Assembly (NCBI GenBank): GCA_020072805.1
Contig: JAIQGC010000037.1
Location: 1 to 63,700 of the forward strand
Direction of reading: 5' to 3'
DNA: 63,700 nucleotides
DNA from: Terriglobia bacterium
GTDB lineage: Bacteria; Acidobacteriota; Terriglobia; Acidiferrales; UBA7541
Shown here in pieces: positions 26,053 through 33,409 of this stretch. The notes below the pieces were generated by a model. That model was not told the origin of the DNA and searched no databases. It saw nothing but the letters and a program-made list of their open reading frames with translations. The translations under genes and the position numbers were made by a program. Position 1 is the first letter of the stretch. Every line of letters begins with the position of its first letter.

Positions 26053-26078
26053 AAATTCAACTTCCCGAAGTTGAATTT
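26053..26078. promoter_or_regulatory. Perfect AT-rich dyad in a gene-free gap
   Basis: ATTCAACTT and AAGTTGAAT flank a CCCG spacer, extended by AA/TT on each side. This looks like an operator or a small terminator stem without a T-tract. The surrounding gap (25954-26476) also holds an imperfect GC-rich inverted repeat (CCGTTTG/CAAACGG near 26090-26115), a short GAGTCAC-type repeat at 26158-26179 and the leader of the next gene, but no coding region that I can support. Confidence 0.45.
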
Positions 26079-26398
26079 CATGCGCGCGCCATCCGTTTGT
26101 GCGCTGGCGCAAACGGCGGCGTTACGGCACAAAGCCTGTGCTTGGTGGTGTTTGCACCAGTCACGAGTCACCAGTCACCTTGAACTTTTTCACCCGCAAC
26201 TTCGGATTTCAGGTTCAAACCGGCATCCTGCTTTTGCCGCGATTTCGTTTTTCTTTCCGTCCGCGGGTATCTCATTCCCCGCTCTTGGGAAACCTCGGCA
26301 TCGTCACCCATAACCATGTTGCAGTATTGGATACATTTACCTGACAACAATTTTTACGCTGGGGATTTTACCCGTAGAATGAAAACGAAAACAAGGAA

Positions 26399-26463
26399 GC
26401 TTGCCTTCGCTTTCGCACTTTCCCTGGCGGAGTCCTGCATCCTCCGGAAGGCGGAAGCAAGCG
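26399..26463 (+). promoter_or_regulatory. Structured 5' leader of the second TonB-C gene
   Basis: An outer stem pairs GCTTGCCTTCGC (26399-26410) with GCGGAAGCAAGC (26451-26462), with small bulges. The inner hairpin pairs CGGAG (26428-26432) with CTCCG (26442-26446) around a loop close to that at 4703-4712. The arrangement and the gene downstream match the leader at 4671-4733. The outer stem differs in sequence but keeps pairing, which argues for selection on RNA structure. Confidence 0.45.
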
Positions 26464-26476
26464 TCAGGCACTGACC

Positions 26477-26809
26477 ATGGCCAAGAACATCTGCCATTCC
26501 TCTTCTCGCGCTTTGTGCCTTCAGGGCGCTCTTCTTCTGGGCCTCGGACTTACCCTCTCGGCGCAGGAGGAAAGACGCGCGCTATCCAAATCCGCACCGG
26601 AATACCCTGAATTGGCCCGCCGCATGAAGCTCGCGGGTATTGTGAAGGTGGAAGTAACCATCGCCCCCAACGGCTCGGTGACGAAGGCGATCGTGGTCGG
26701 CGGGCATCCCCTGCTGGGCGAGTCCGCCGTCGCGGCCTGCAAACACTGGAAATTTTCGCCCTCGGGCGTCGAATCCACGCAAATTCTAACTTTTAAATTT
26801 AACCCATAA
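26477..26809 (+). CDS. Exported TonB C-terminal domain protein, paralogue
   Basis: 110 residues. The signal-like N-terminus (LCLQGALLLGLGLTLSAQ) is followed by one TonB C-terminal domain: APEYPELARRMKLAGIVKVEVTI, VVGGHPLLGESAVAACKHWKFSP and a final beta strand. About two thirds of positions match the protein at 4748-5089, including the last strand. It has no anchor or proline linker. Sharing a structured leader with its paralogue suggests common post-transcriptional control. It is followed by the AT-richer RHS patch. Confidence 0.85.
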   Translation: MAKNICHSSSRALCLQGALLLGLGLTLSAQEERRALSKSAPEYPELARRMKLAGIVKVEVTIAPNGSVTKAIVVGGHPLLGESAVAACKHWKFSPSGVESTQILTFKFNP

Positions 26810-26896
26810 GCGGCGGATGGCGCAGCCGTAAAGCAAGGCGATGAATTTGGGTGCTCCTCACGTCGGGTTTACGTGTGGGGGTTTAGAGTCAACCTT

Positions 26897-27577
26897 ATGT
26901 CCAACCTACAGGAAATTTGCAACGCGTCTTCTGCCTCCCACCCCGAAACCACCCCATATTACTATCGCGCCAGATACTACGATCCCTGCACTGGACGATT
27001 CCTCAAGGAGGATCCAATTGGGTTCTATCCAGGCGTGAATTTTTATGTTTACGTCGATAACAATCCGATTTCTCTCTTGGATCCGATTGGGCTTTGTCCA
27101 TGCTCGTCAGACAAGAATCACTCATTCATGCCGCAAACGTTTGGCGTGGTAGTAGGCGCTAATAGCGAAGCTGGTATCGGCTCTCACGGTGGAACCGCAA
27201 TTAATGCGAACCTCGGATTTGCTGAGTCAACTAAGCACATGGGGCTTGTGGCATCTGGGGCCATCGCGACGAATGCGGGAAACTACGCCGGAGGCGCTCC
27301 CCATCAGGACGTAAGGAACACGGGAGTTTATGGGGCCTTCGTAGGCGCAGGTCAATCATTTTTCCTTACAAATGGACAGCCATGCGATCTCCAAGGCCCT
27401 TTCAAGACACTTAATTTTAATGCTGGCATTGGGGTATTGTCGTTCACAGGTAGTATTGCATCTGGCGACAACGGCGTGTACGAGATTACGTTCTCAAATA
27501 TTTTCGCGTCAGCGGGCCTGGGCGCCTCAATGTCGGCTCATACGACCTACACAAAAGTGAGCCCTTGTTGTCATTAG
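26897..27577 (+). CDS. RHS-repeat C-terminal fragment with variable tip
   Basis: The first ~60 residues carry the RHS core end: PYYYRARYYDPCTGRFLKEDPIGF, then NFYVYVDNNPISLLDPIGL. The remaining ~150 residues, after the DPIGL boundary, form a Gly/Ala/Ser-rich tip (GVVVGANSEAGIGSHGGTA, IFASAGLGASMSAHTTY) with no recognised toxin motif. A full RHS protein is over 1000 residues, so this is a displaced 3' cassette, of the kind that swaps into RHS genes. The ATG at 26897 may not be a real start; a GTG at 26873 is also in frame. GC is lower than in the neighbours. Confidence 0.7.
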   Translation: MSNLQEICNASSASHPETTPYYYRARYYDPCTGRFLKEDPIGFYPGVNFYVYVDNNPISLLDPIGLCPCSSDKNHSFMPQTFGVVVGANSEAGIGSHGGTAINANLGFAESTKHMGLVASGAIATNAGNYAGGAPHQDVRNTGVYGAFVGAGQSFFLTNGQPCDLQGPFKTLNFNAGIGVLSFTGSIASGDNGVYEITFSNIFASAGLGASMSAHTTYTKVSPCCH

Positions 27578-27588
27578 AGGTCAAAACG

Positions 27589-27798
27589 ATGGTCGCATCG
27601 GATTTTCATAAAGTAACTTCGACTATGCTAATAGTCTGGGGAGCTTTTGGTTTGGCGCTATTCATCAGCCCTTTGAGAATCCTGGGCTTTATGACGCAAG
27701 GCCGAATCTCCATATCGCCGCGAACAGGCCTGGTAATTCGCGTTCTGGGAGTCGTGAATGCCTACGGGGCCTTTCACGTTTTTTGGTTTGGGAGATAG
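27589..27798 (+). CDS. Small membrane protein, possible RHS-associated immunity protein
   Basis: 69 residues with two predicted membrane helices (TMLIVWGAFGLALFI and LVIRVLGVVNAYGAFHVFWF). The ATG at 27589 is 11 bases after the RHS fragment stop, with GAGGTC upstream. Small genes directly after an RHS tip are often cognate immunity genes; here that is inference from position alone. No known family. Confidence 0.5.
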   Translation: MVASDFHKVTSTMLIVWGAFGLALFISPLRILGFMTQGRISISPRTGLVIRVLGVVNAYGAFHVFWFGR

Positions 27799-27813
27799 CA
27801 CGGAGGCTAGACT

Positions 27814-28167
27814 TTGCAAATGCAGAAAAGCTCTGTTGGTACCTATTCAGCCGCATGGGCGGAATACCGGAGGCGAAGATTCTGGGCCATGTTATCTGGA
27901 ATTGGTTTCTTGGTGGTGCCGCAGCTTGTGGGGCGACTCATGCATGACAGTCAACTAAGTACAAGGGTAGTAGCGGCCTTGATCGTCGGATTGCTTGTGG
28001 CTACTCTCGTTCAAGGCTGGCGATTGGCACTCTGGCCCTGCCCAAGATGTGGAAAGGCATTTCGAGGAAGCACTCCTTTTCCTCGCGGCTGCCGAAGTTG
28101 CGGCCTCCCGATTTGGTCAGCCGGACCTACTGCCGCTTCTGAATTGAACCGACCGCAGAGTATGTAG
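27814..28167 (+). CDS. Membrane protein with C-terminal zinc-ribbon-like motif
   Basis: 117 residues from TTG 27814, which has GGAGG 8 bases upstream; the ATG at 27820 is too far from that site. There are two hydrophobic helices (AMLSGIGFLVVPQLVG and VVAALIVGLLVATLVQGW). The tail carries PCPRCGKAF, then CRSCGLPIW, a CxxC..CxxC zinc-ribbon pattern. Function unknown. It follows the other small membrane gene by 15 bases, so it is likely in the same RHS-linked cassette. Confidence 0.6.
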   Translation: MQMQKSSVGTYSAAWAEYRRRRFWAMLSGIGFLVVPQLVGRLMHDSQLSTRVVAALIVGLLVATLVQGWRLALWPCPRCGKAFRGSTPFPRGCRSCGLPIWSAGPTAASELNRPQSM

Positions 28168-28296
28168 ATGAATTGGATGGCACAGGCGTAGAGTGCTGAG
28201 ACGAATTTGGGTGGCCCACACGGCTGGCTTGCGTCGGGGGTTGAATTACCATTCTTTTCTCGAAGATTTCATCGGCATGCTCAACTTACGCACATC

Positions 28297-28347
28297 TGAC
28301 CCCGAAACCGGGCTGTATTAGTATCGCGCCAGATACTACGATCCCTC
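28297..28347 (+). pseudogene. Decayed second RHS tail
   Basis: The bases encode DPETGLY, then a TAG stop, then YRARYYDP, the RHS core end seen at 26944-26990. About 30 bases around the YRARYYD codons are nearly identical in both copies, and flanking DNA (GAATTTGGGTG upstream of both) also matches. It is a broken duplicate of the RHS 3' region with no open frame. The wider gap 28168-28728 holds this and the 39-bp repeat. Confidence 0.75.
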
Positions 28348-28535
28348 CCCATCCTTCCTCCCCGTGCACCCCGTCTCCTTTCTTCCAAGACATCCTCACC
28401 GTTCTAATAATCGTACTGATTGACAAATATATACTTGTAAGGTAACATAAAAGATTAGAATGCAGCGAAGCGAATCGCCCCGGTTACGGTCGGCAGTTCC
28501 CCCGCGAAACCTCCTCGGCCCGAACGAAAAATTCT

Positions 28536-28652
28536 CTAACCCCTGTGGAATCTGCAGATCCGTAATTTCTCCTTCTAACCCCTTTACAATCTGCAGATGC
28601 AAAACACAGGACTTAAAACCTTTTAGAATCTGCACTTACAAAAAACACCGGG
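28536..28652. repeat. Three tandem 39-bp repeats
   Basis: Three degenerate units each start with CTAACCCC-like sequence and contain AATCTGCA at exactly 39-base spacing (28549, 28588, 28627). A G-rich run (GGGGGGTGGGGGT) follows. Since 39 is 13 codons, the complement reads as a repeated LQI.KGLE-type 13-mer, but without a supported gene. It lies directly upstream of the carbamoyltransferase gene. Confidence 0.75.
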
Positions 28653-28728
28653 GGGTGGGGGTCATATTGTTGACTTCTTCCTCCCCCTCCATCCCATGCC
28701 TCCTCTGCGGTACACTGGCGGTCGCCCT

Positions 28729-30486
28729 ATGAACATCCTTGGTCTCAACGCCTATCACGGTAACGCCTCCGCAGCCATCGTATGCGACGGAAAACTCATC
28801 GCCGCTGTCGAGGAGGAGCGTTTCAACCGCGTTAAATACGCCGCCGGCTTTCCCGCCGCCGCTGTGCGCTATTGCCTCGAAGCCGCCGGCCTCCAGCTCT
28901 CGGACATTGACCATGTCGCCGTCCCCCGCGACCCGTACGCCCGCCTGGCAACCAAGCTCTTCTACGCCCTGCGCATGCCCTCCTTCGCCCGCGAACGCGC
29001 CAAGGTCCTGGTCAAGTTCACCGGCGTCCCCGAAGCCCTGGCGCAGTCCCAGGACGCCGCTCCCGGCGCCCTCCGCGCCAAATTCCACCGCATCGAGCAT
29101 CATCAGGCGCACCTTGCCAGCGCCTTCTTCGTTTCTCCCTTCGAGCAAGCCGCTCTGCTCTCCGCCGATGGCCTCGGCGATTTTGCCAGCACCATGTGGG
29201 GCGCGGGCGCCGGTCCTCGCATGAAAATCCAAGGCTCCGTGGCCTTTCCCCATTCTCTCGGCCTGTATTACACCGCCCTCACCCAGTATCTCGGTTTCCT
29301 CAAATTCGGCGACGAATACAAGGTCATGGGTCTCGCCGCCTACGGCCAGCCCGAATCCATGGACGTCTTCCGCGAAATCGTTCTCGCTCACGGCGACGCC
29401 TTCCGCCTGGGCCTCGATTTCTTCGTGCACCACCGCACCGGCCCGGAAATGAGCTGGGCCAATTCGGACCAGACTCCCGTCCTCGGCCGTCTCTTCTCCG
29501 ACGAGCTTGCCCGCCGCCTTGGCCCCGCCCGCGACCCTGAAGCGCCCCTCGAACAGCGCCACCACAACCTCGCCGCTTCCCTGCAAGCCCGCCTCGAGGA
29601 AGTTTACCTGGGCATGCTCCGCGGCCTCGCCGAACGTACCGGCCTCAAGTCCGTCTGCCTCGCGGGCGGCGTGGCCTTCAATTGCGTAGCCAACGGAAAA
29701 ATTTTCGACCAGACTCCCTTTGAAAATGTCTACGTGCACCCCGCCGCCGGTGACGCGGGCCTCGCCGTTGGCGCCGCTTTTCACGTCTGGCACCAGAAGC
29801 TGGGAAAACCCCGTTCCTTCGTCATGGACCACGCTTACTGGGGCCCCGAGTACTCCAAGGAAAAAATTCGCGCCGCTATCGCCAAAAGCGATCTCCTCTC
29901 CGGCGGCTACGCCATCGCCGAACTTTCCGAAGAGGAATTGATCCGCCGCGCCGCGCAACTTGTCGCCGATGGCAAAATTCTCGGCTGGTATCAAGGACGT
30001 GCCGAATGGGGCCCTCGCGCCCTCGGCAACCGCAGCATCGTCGCCGACCCGCGCCGCCCCGATATGAAGGACATTCTCAACCGCCGCATCAAGCACCGCG
30101 AAATCTTCCGCCCCTTCGCTCCCTCCATCCTGAAAGAAGAAACCGGAAAATGGTTCGAGCGCACCCATCCCTCGCCCTTCATGAATCTGGCTTATTCCGT
30201 GCGCCCGGAAATGCGCGATAAAATTCCCGCGCCCACCCACGTGGACGGCACCGCCCGCCTGCAAACCGTCACCCAGGACGCCAACCCGCGCTACTGGCGG
30301 CTCATTCATGCTTTCGGACGCCTCACCGGCGTTCCCGTCGTCCTCAACACCTCCTTCAACGACAACGAACCCATTGTCTGCCGCCCCGAAGAAGCCCTTG
30401 ACTGCTTCCTGCGCACAAAAATGGACGCCCTGGCACTTGGCGACATCCTGATCGTGAAGGAATCTCCGGCAGGAGAGAACAAATGA
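28729..30486 (+). CDS. NodU/CmcH-family carbamoyltransferase
   Basis: 585 residues. The N-terminal Kae1-like domain starts ILGLNAYHGNASAAIVCDG and has the metal-binding HHQAHLASAF, LSADGLGDFAS and FGDEYKVMGLAAYG. The C-terminal carbamoyltransferase domain has LGWYQGRAEWGPRALGNRSI and VVLNTSFNDNEPIV. It transfers a carbamoyl group from carbamoyl phosphate, through carbamoyl-AMP, to a hydroxyl of a sugar or natural product. The ATG at 28729 is the family-consistent start. The stop overlaps the ATG of the SDR gene, so the two are coupled. Confidence 0.94.
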   Translation: MNILGLNAYHGNASAAIVCDGKLIAAVEEERFNRVKYAAGFPAAAVRYCLEAAGLQLSDIDHVAVPRDPYARLATKLFYALRMPSFARERAKVLVKFTGVPEALAQSQDAAPGALRAKFHRIEHHQAHLASAFFVSPFEQAALLSADGLGDFASTMWGAGAGPRMKIQGSVAFPHSLGLYYTALTQYLGFLKFGDEYKVMGLAAYGQPESMDVFREIVLAHGDAFRLGLDFFVHHRTGPEMSWANSDQTPVLGRLFSDELARRLGPARDPEAPLEQRHHNLAASLQARLEEVYLGMLRGLAERTGLKSVCLAGGVAFNCVANGKIFDQTPFENVYVHPAAGDAGLAVGAAFHVWHQKLGKPRSFVMDHAYWGPEYSKEKIRAAIAKSDLLSGGYAIAELSEEELIRRAAQLVADGKILGWYQGRAEWGPRALGNRSIVADPRRPDMKDILNRRIKHREIFRPFAPSILKEETGKWFERTHPSPFMNLAYSVRPEMRDKIPAPTHVDGTARLQTVTQDANPRYWRLIHAFGRLTGVPVVLNTSFNDNEPIVCRPEEALDCFLRTKMDALALGDILIVKESPAGENK

Positions 30487-31355
30487 CGGCGGGCGCACCG
30501 GCGAAAAAAGTTCTCATTACCGGCGGAACGGATGGGTTGGGCAAGGCCGCGGCGATCCTGTTGGCCCAGCGCGGCTGGCGCGTCTTTGCCTCCGGGCGTT
30601 CGGCGGAAAAGCGCGCGCAGATGGATGCACTGGCGCGCGAACGGAAACTTTCCATCGAAACCGTGGAAATGGACGTCTGCAGCGACGCTTCGGTAGCCGC
30701 GGCCGTGCGCACAGTAATCGCTCGCGCGGGCGCGCTCGATGCGCTCATCAACAACGCCGGCGTCGGCTACGTGGCCGCGGTGGAAGACCTGCGACTGGAA
30801 GACCTGCGCGCGCAGTTTGAAACCAATTTCTTCGGCGTGGTCCGCGTCACCCAGGCCGCGCTTCCGCACATGCGCGAAAAACGACGCGGGCGCATCCTGG
30901 TGATCAGCTCCGTCGCCGGGCTGATCGTTCCGCCGACCTATGGCGCCTACAGCGGCAGCAAATTCGCCCTCGAAGGACTCAGCAACGCCCTGCGCCTCGA
31001 GGTTGCTCCCTTCGGCATCAAAGTCGTCCTGATCGAGCCCGGCTACATCATCACCAGTTTTCAGCAGACCGCCGCGGACCTGACCCAGCCCTACGCCGAA
31101 AAAATCAAGAGCGGTCCTTACGCCAGAATATATGAAGGCGCCTGGGCCGGGGCGAAAAGCGGCCGGGCCAAATCAAAAGCCACGCCCGAGGATTTTGCCC
31201 GCGTTGTGCTCCGCGCCATGGAATCATCCAGGCCCAGCGCCCGCTACGGTGTGACGCCGCTCGCCACGTTCGCCGCCTTTGCCCGCCGCTTTTTTCCCGA
31301 CTGGGCCCTCGACGCTTTTCTCCGCCGCCGTTTTCACATTCCGGACAAGGTCTAG
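30483..31355 (+). CDS. Short-chain dehydrogenase/reductase
   Basis: 290 residues, classical SDR: cofactor loop ITGGTDGLGKAAA, NNAGVGYV, ISSVAG and the YSGSK catalytic pair, with the long C-terminal tail seen in retinol/17-beta-hydroxysteroid-type members (GPYARIYEGAWAG and later). ASGRSAEKR after the second strand favours NADP(H). The substrate is unknown. The 4-base overlap with the carbamoyltransferase suggests a joint tailoring role on one metabolite, which is inference. Confidence 0.9.
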   Translation: MTAGAPAKKVLITGGTDGLGKAAAILLAQRGWRVFASGRSAEKRAQMDALARERKLSIETVEMDVCSDASVAAAVRTVIARAGALDALINNAGVGYVAAVEDLRLEDLRAQFETNFFGVVRVTQAALPHMREKRRGRILVISSVAGLIVPPTYGAYSGSKFALEGLSNALRLEVAPFGIKVVLIEPGYIITSFQQTAADLTQPYAEKIKSGPYARIYEGAWAGAKSGRAKSKATPEDFARVVLRAMESSRPSARYGVTPLATFAAFARRFFPDWALDAFLRRRFHIPDKV

Positions 31356-31357
31356 CC

Positions 31358-31783
31358 CTATGGATTCGTCGCTTGAAACGACAAACTGCTCTGCCGCAGC
31401 TCCAGCCAGCGCTTCGACCACGCTTCGTGCACCGGGCTTTCCGCATAGTCCGCCGCCGCCTCCGCGCTGGCGAACTCAATGGCATAGACCCCGTCCATAT
31501 CCTGCAGCTGGCTGCGCTGCGTTTTCAGCCAGACATTTTTTATTCCCGGAATCTTCCGTCCCATCTCCGCGATCCCCGCGAGAACTTTTTCCTTCTCGGC
31601 TTCGGATACGCCATCCTTCCATTTGTAAACCACCACGTGAATCACTGTTTTTGGCTGCCCCGCTTTTCTCGCGGAGCTTTTTGTCTGCGCGGAGACGCGC
31701 GCCGTGCGCCACGCGCCTGTCGCGTACAGAAAAAGCGCGGCGCTCAGGATCAGGAGTCCGGCGCGTTTTGTGAATAGGTTCAT
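31358..31783 (-). CDS. Exported Dabb-domain (stress-responsive A/B barrel) protein
   Basis: 141 residues. A signal sequence (LLILSAALFLYATGAW) is followed by a Dabb alpha/beta barrel: VIHVVVYKWKDGVSEAEKEKVLAGIAEMGRKIPGI, then DGVYAIEFASAEAAADYAESPVHEAW. Dabb proteins are small dimeric barrels, some of them enzymes of polyketide cyclisation; no catalytic role is clear here. The start at 31783 has GGAAGGAAAA upstream. It ends 2 bases from the convergent SDR stop. Confidence 0.85.
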   Translation of the reverse strand: MNLFTKRAGLLILSAALFLYATGAWRTARVSAQTKSSARKAGQPKTVIHVVVYKWKDGVSEAEKEKVLAGIAEMGRKIPGIKNVWLKTQRSQLQDMDGVYAIEFASAEAAADYAESPVHEAWSKRWLELRQSSLSFQATNP

Positions 31784-31898
31784 TTCATTTTTCCTTCCGC
31801 TGGGAGAAACTGTTACGGCGCCAGTGTAAAGCGGTGCGCGGCGGGAGGCAATCGGCCGTGGCCGGGAGTTTAAGACGAAGCACGCAAAGGAGAACGGA

Positions 31899-33326
31899 AT
31901 GCGGCGAATGATGATCTGTTTGGCGATTACGATCCTGCTGGGCGGCGCGGAGGCCAGCCCGGCGCAGGAGCGCAACGCGGTCCGGCAACTGGCCCGCGAC
32001 ATTTTCAAGCAGTTGATTGAAATCGATACCACGGACACCAGCCGGGGCAACGTGACCACCGCGGCCGAGGCCATGGCAAAGCGCTTGCGCGACGCAGGAT
32101 TCCCGGAAAAAGACATCATCGTGGACGGGCCGAACGAGCGCAAGAAGAACATGGTGGCGCGCATTCACGGGACGGGGAAGCGCAAGCCGGTGCTCTTCAT
32201 CGGCCATCTGGACGTGGTGGAAGCGCGGCGCGAGGATTGGACCACCGATCCGTTTCAGTTTATCGAAAAAGACGGCTATTACTACGGCCGCGGAACCACG
32301 GACATGAAGAACGGCGACGCCATTCTGATGGCCAATTTTATCCGCCTGAAGCGGGAAGGTTACCAGCCGGACCGCGACCTTATTCTTGCCCTGACCGCCG
32401 ATGAAGAAGGCGGCGATTGGAACGGCGTGGATTGGCTGGTGAAGAAACACCGCGATTGGATTGAGTCGGACTACTGCATCAACCTGGACGGCGGGGATTT
32501 CACCAGCGACAAGGACAAGAAACTTTTCGGAGCGGTGCAGGCCGCGGAAAAAGTGTACGTGGATATTGCGCTGGAAACGCGCAACCCCGGCGGACACAGT
32601 TCGCGCCCCACCCGCGATAACGCCATCTACCATCTCGCCGAAGGGCTGGCGCGCCTCGCCCAGCATTCCTTCCCCGCCGAACTCAACGAAATCACCCGCG
32701 CCGTGCTGGAGAAGGGCGCGGCGCTGCGCACCGGCCAGGAAGCCGCGGACATGAAAGCCGCGGCGAAAACTCCGCCGGATGCGGAAGTGATCGCGCGGCT
32801 CTCCGAGAATGCGACCTACAATGCTCTGCTGCGCACCACCTGCGTGGCCACCATGATCGAAGGAGGCCATGCGCGCAACGCCCTGCCGCAGCGCGCCCGC
32901 GCCAACGTGAACTGCCGCATGCTGCCGGGAACGGACCCGCGGCAGGTGCTCGAGACGATTGAGCGCGTGGTCGCCGATCCGCAAATCCGCGTGAGCTTCG
33001 TTGAGCAGAAGGACGCCGACGGAAAAGTGGTGATGCCGGTGAGCGTTCCGCCTTCGCCGCTGCGCCCGGACCTGATGGCGGCGATCGAGAAAACCACGCA
33101 TTCATTCTGGCCGGGCCTGCCCATCGTGCCGGAAATGTCCACGGGTGCCTCCGACGGAAAATTCCTGCGCATGAACGGGATACCCACGTACGGAATTTCC
33201 GCCGTGTTTCTGGACCTGAATGAGCACCGCGCGCACGGGCAGGACGAACGCGTGCCCGTAGAAAGTTTTCACGACGCCGTGGAATTCAACTACCGCCTGC
33301 TCAAGGAAATCAGCTCGTCAAACTAG
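31899..33326 (+). CDS. Exported M20-family metallopeptidase
   Basis: 475 residues with a signal peptide (ending EASPAQ). The di-zinc aminoacylase/carboxypeptidase fold is complete: FIGHLDVVEA with the first His and Asp, GRGTTDMKNGDA with the bridging Asp, TADEEGG with the catalytic Glu pair, and NLDGG. The dimerisation-domain RNPGGHSSRP follows and a C-terminal His is in NEHRAHGQDERV. It probably trims peptides or N-acyl amino acids in the periplasm. A strong terminator follows. Confidence 0.93.
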   Translation: MRRMMICLAITILLGGAEASPAQERNAVRQLARDIFKQLIEIDTTDTSRGNVTTAAEAMAKRLRDAGFPEKDIIVDGPNERKKNMVARIHGTGKRKPVLFIGHLDVVEARREDWTTDPFQFIEKDGYYYGRGTTDMKNGDAILMANFIRLKREGYQPDRDLILALTADEEGGDWNGVDWLVKKHRDWIESDYCINLDGGDFTSDKDKKLFGAVQAAEKVYVDIALETRNPGGHSSRPTRDNAIYHLAEGLARLAQHSFPAELNEITRAVLEKGAALRTGQEAADMKAAAKTPPDAEVIARLSENATYNALLRTTCVATMIEGGHARNALPQRARANVNCRMLPGTDPRQVLETIERVVADPQIRVSFVEQKDADGKVVMPVSVPPSPLRPDLMAAIEKTTHSFWPGLPIVPEMSTGASDGKFLRMNGIPTYGISAVFLDLNEHRAHGQDERVPVESFHDAVEFNYRLLKEISSSN

Positions 33327-33356
33327 CCGCCGCGCAGCAATCGGGAAAAAAGAAAA

Positions 33357-33394
33357 CGGCCCGGGGAGCGATGCTCCCCGGGCCGAAGTTTTTT
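33357..33394. terminator. Strong bidirectional terminator
   Basis: A perfect 13-bp stem (CGGCCCGGGGAGC paired with its complement, small loop) is followed by AAGTTTTTT on the forward strand. On the complement a T-rich tract (TTTTCTTTTTT) follows. It separates the convergent M20 and M48 genes. Confidence 0.93.
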
Positions 33395-33409
33395 CAGCCA
33401 AGTTTCGAA

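Noticed and set aside
28396-28635. Complement frame of 79 codons over the 39-bp repeats
   Set aside because: No binding site and no known family; the 13-residue periodicity follows from the DNA repeat, so it is better described as a repeat.
28536-28652. 39-bp repeats as a CRISPR array
   Set aside because: Units abut with degenerate sequence and no unique spacers of constant size between conserved repeats, and no cas genes are near.
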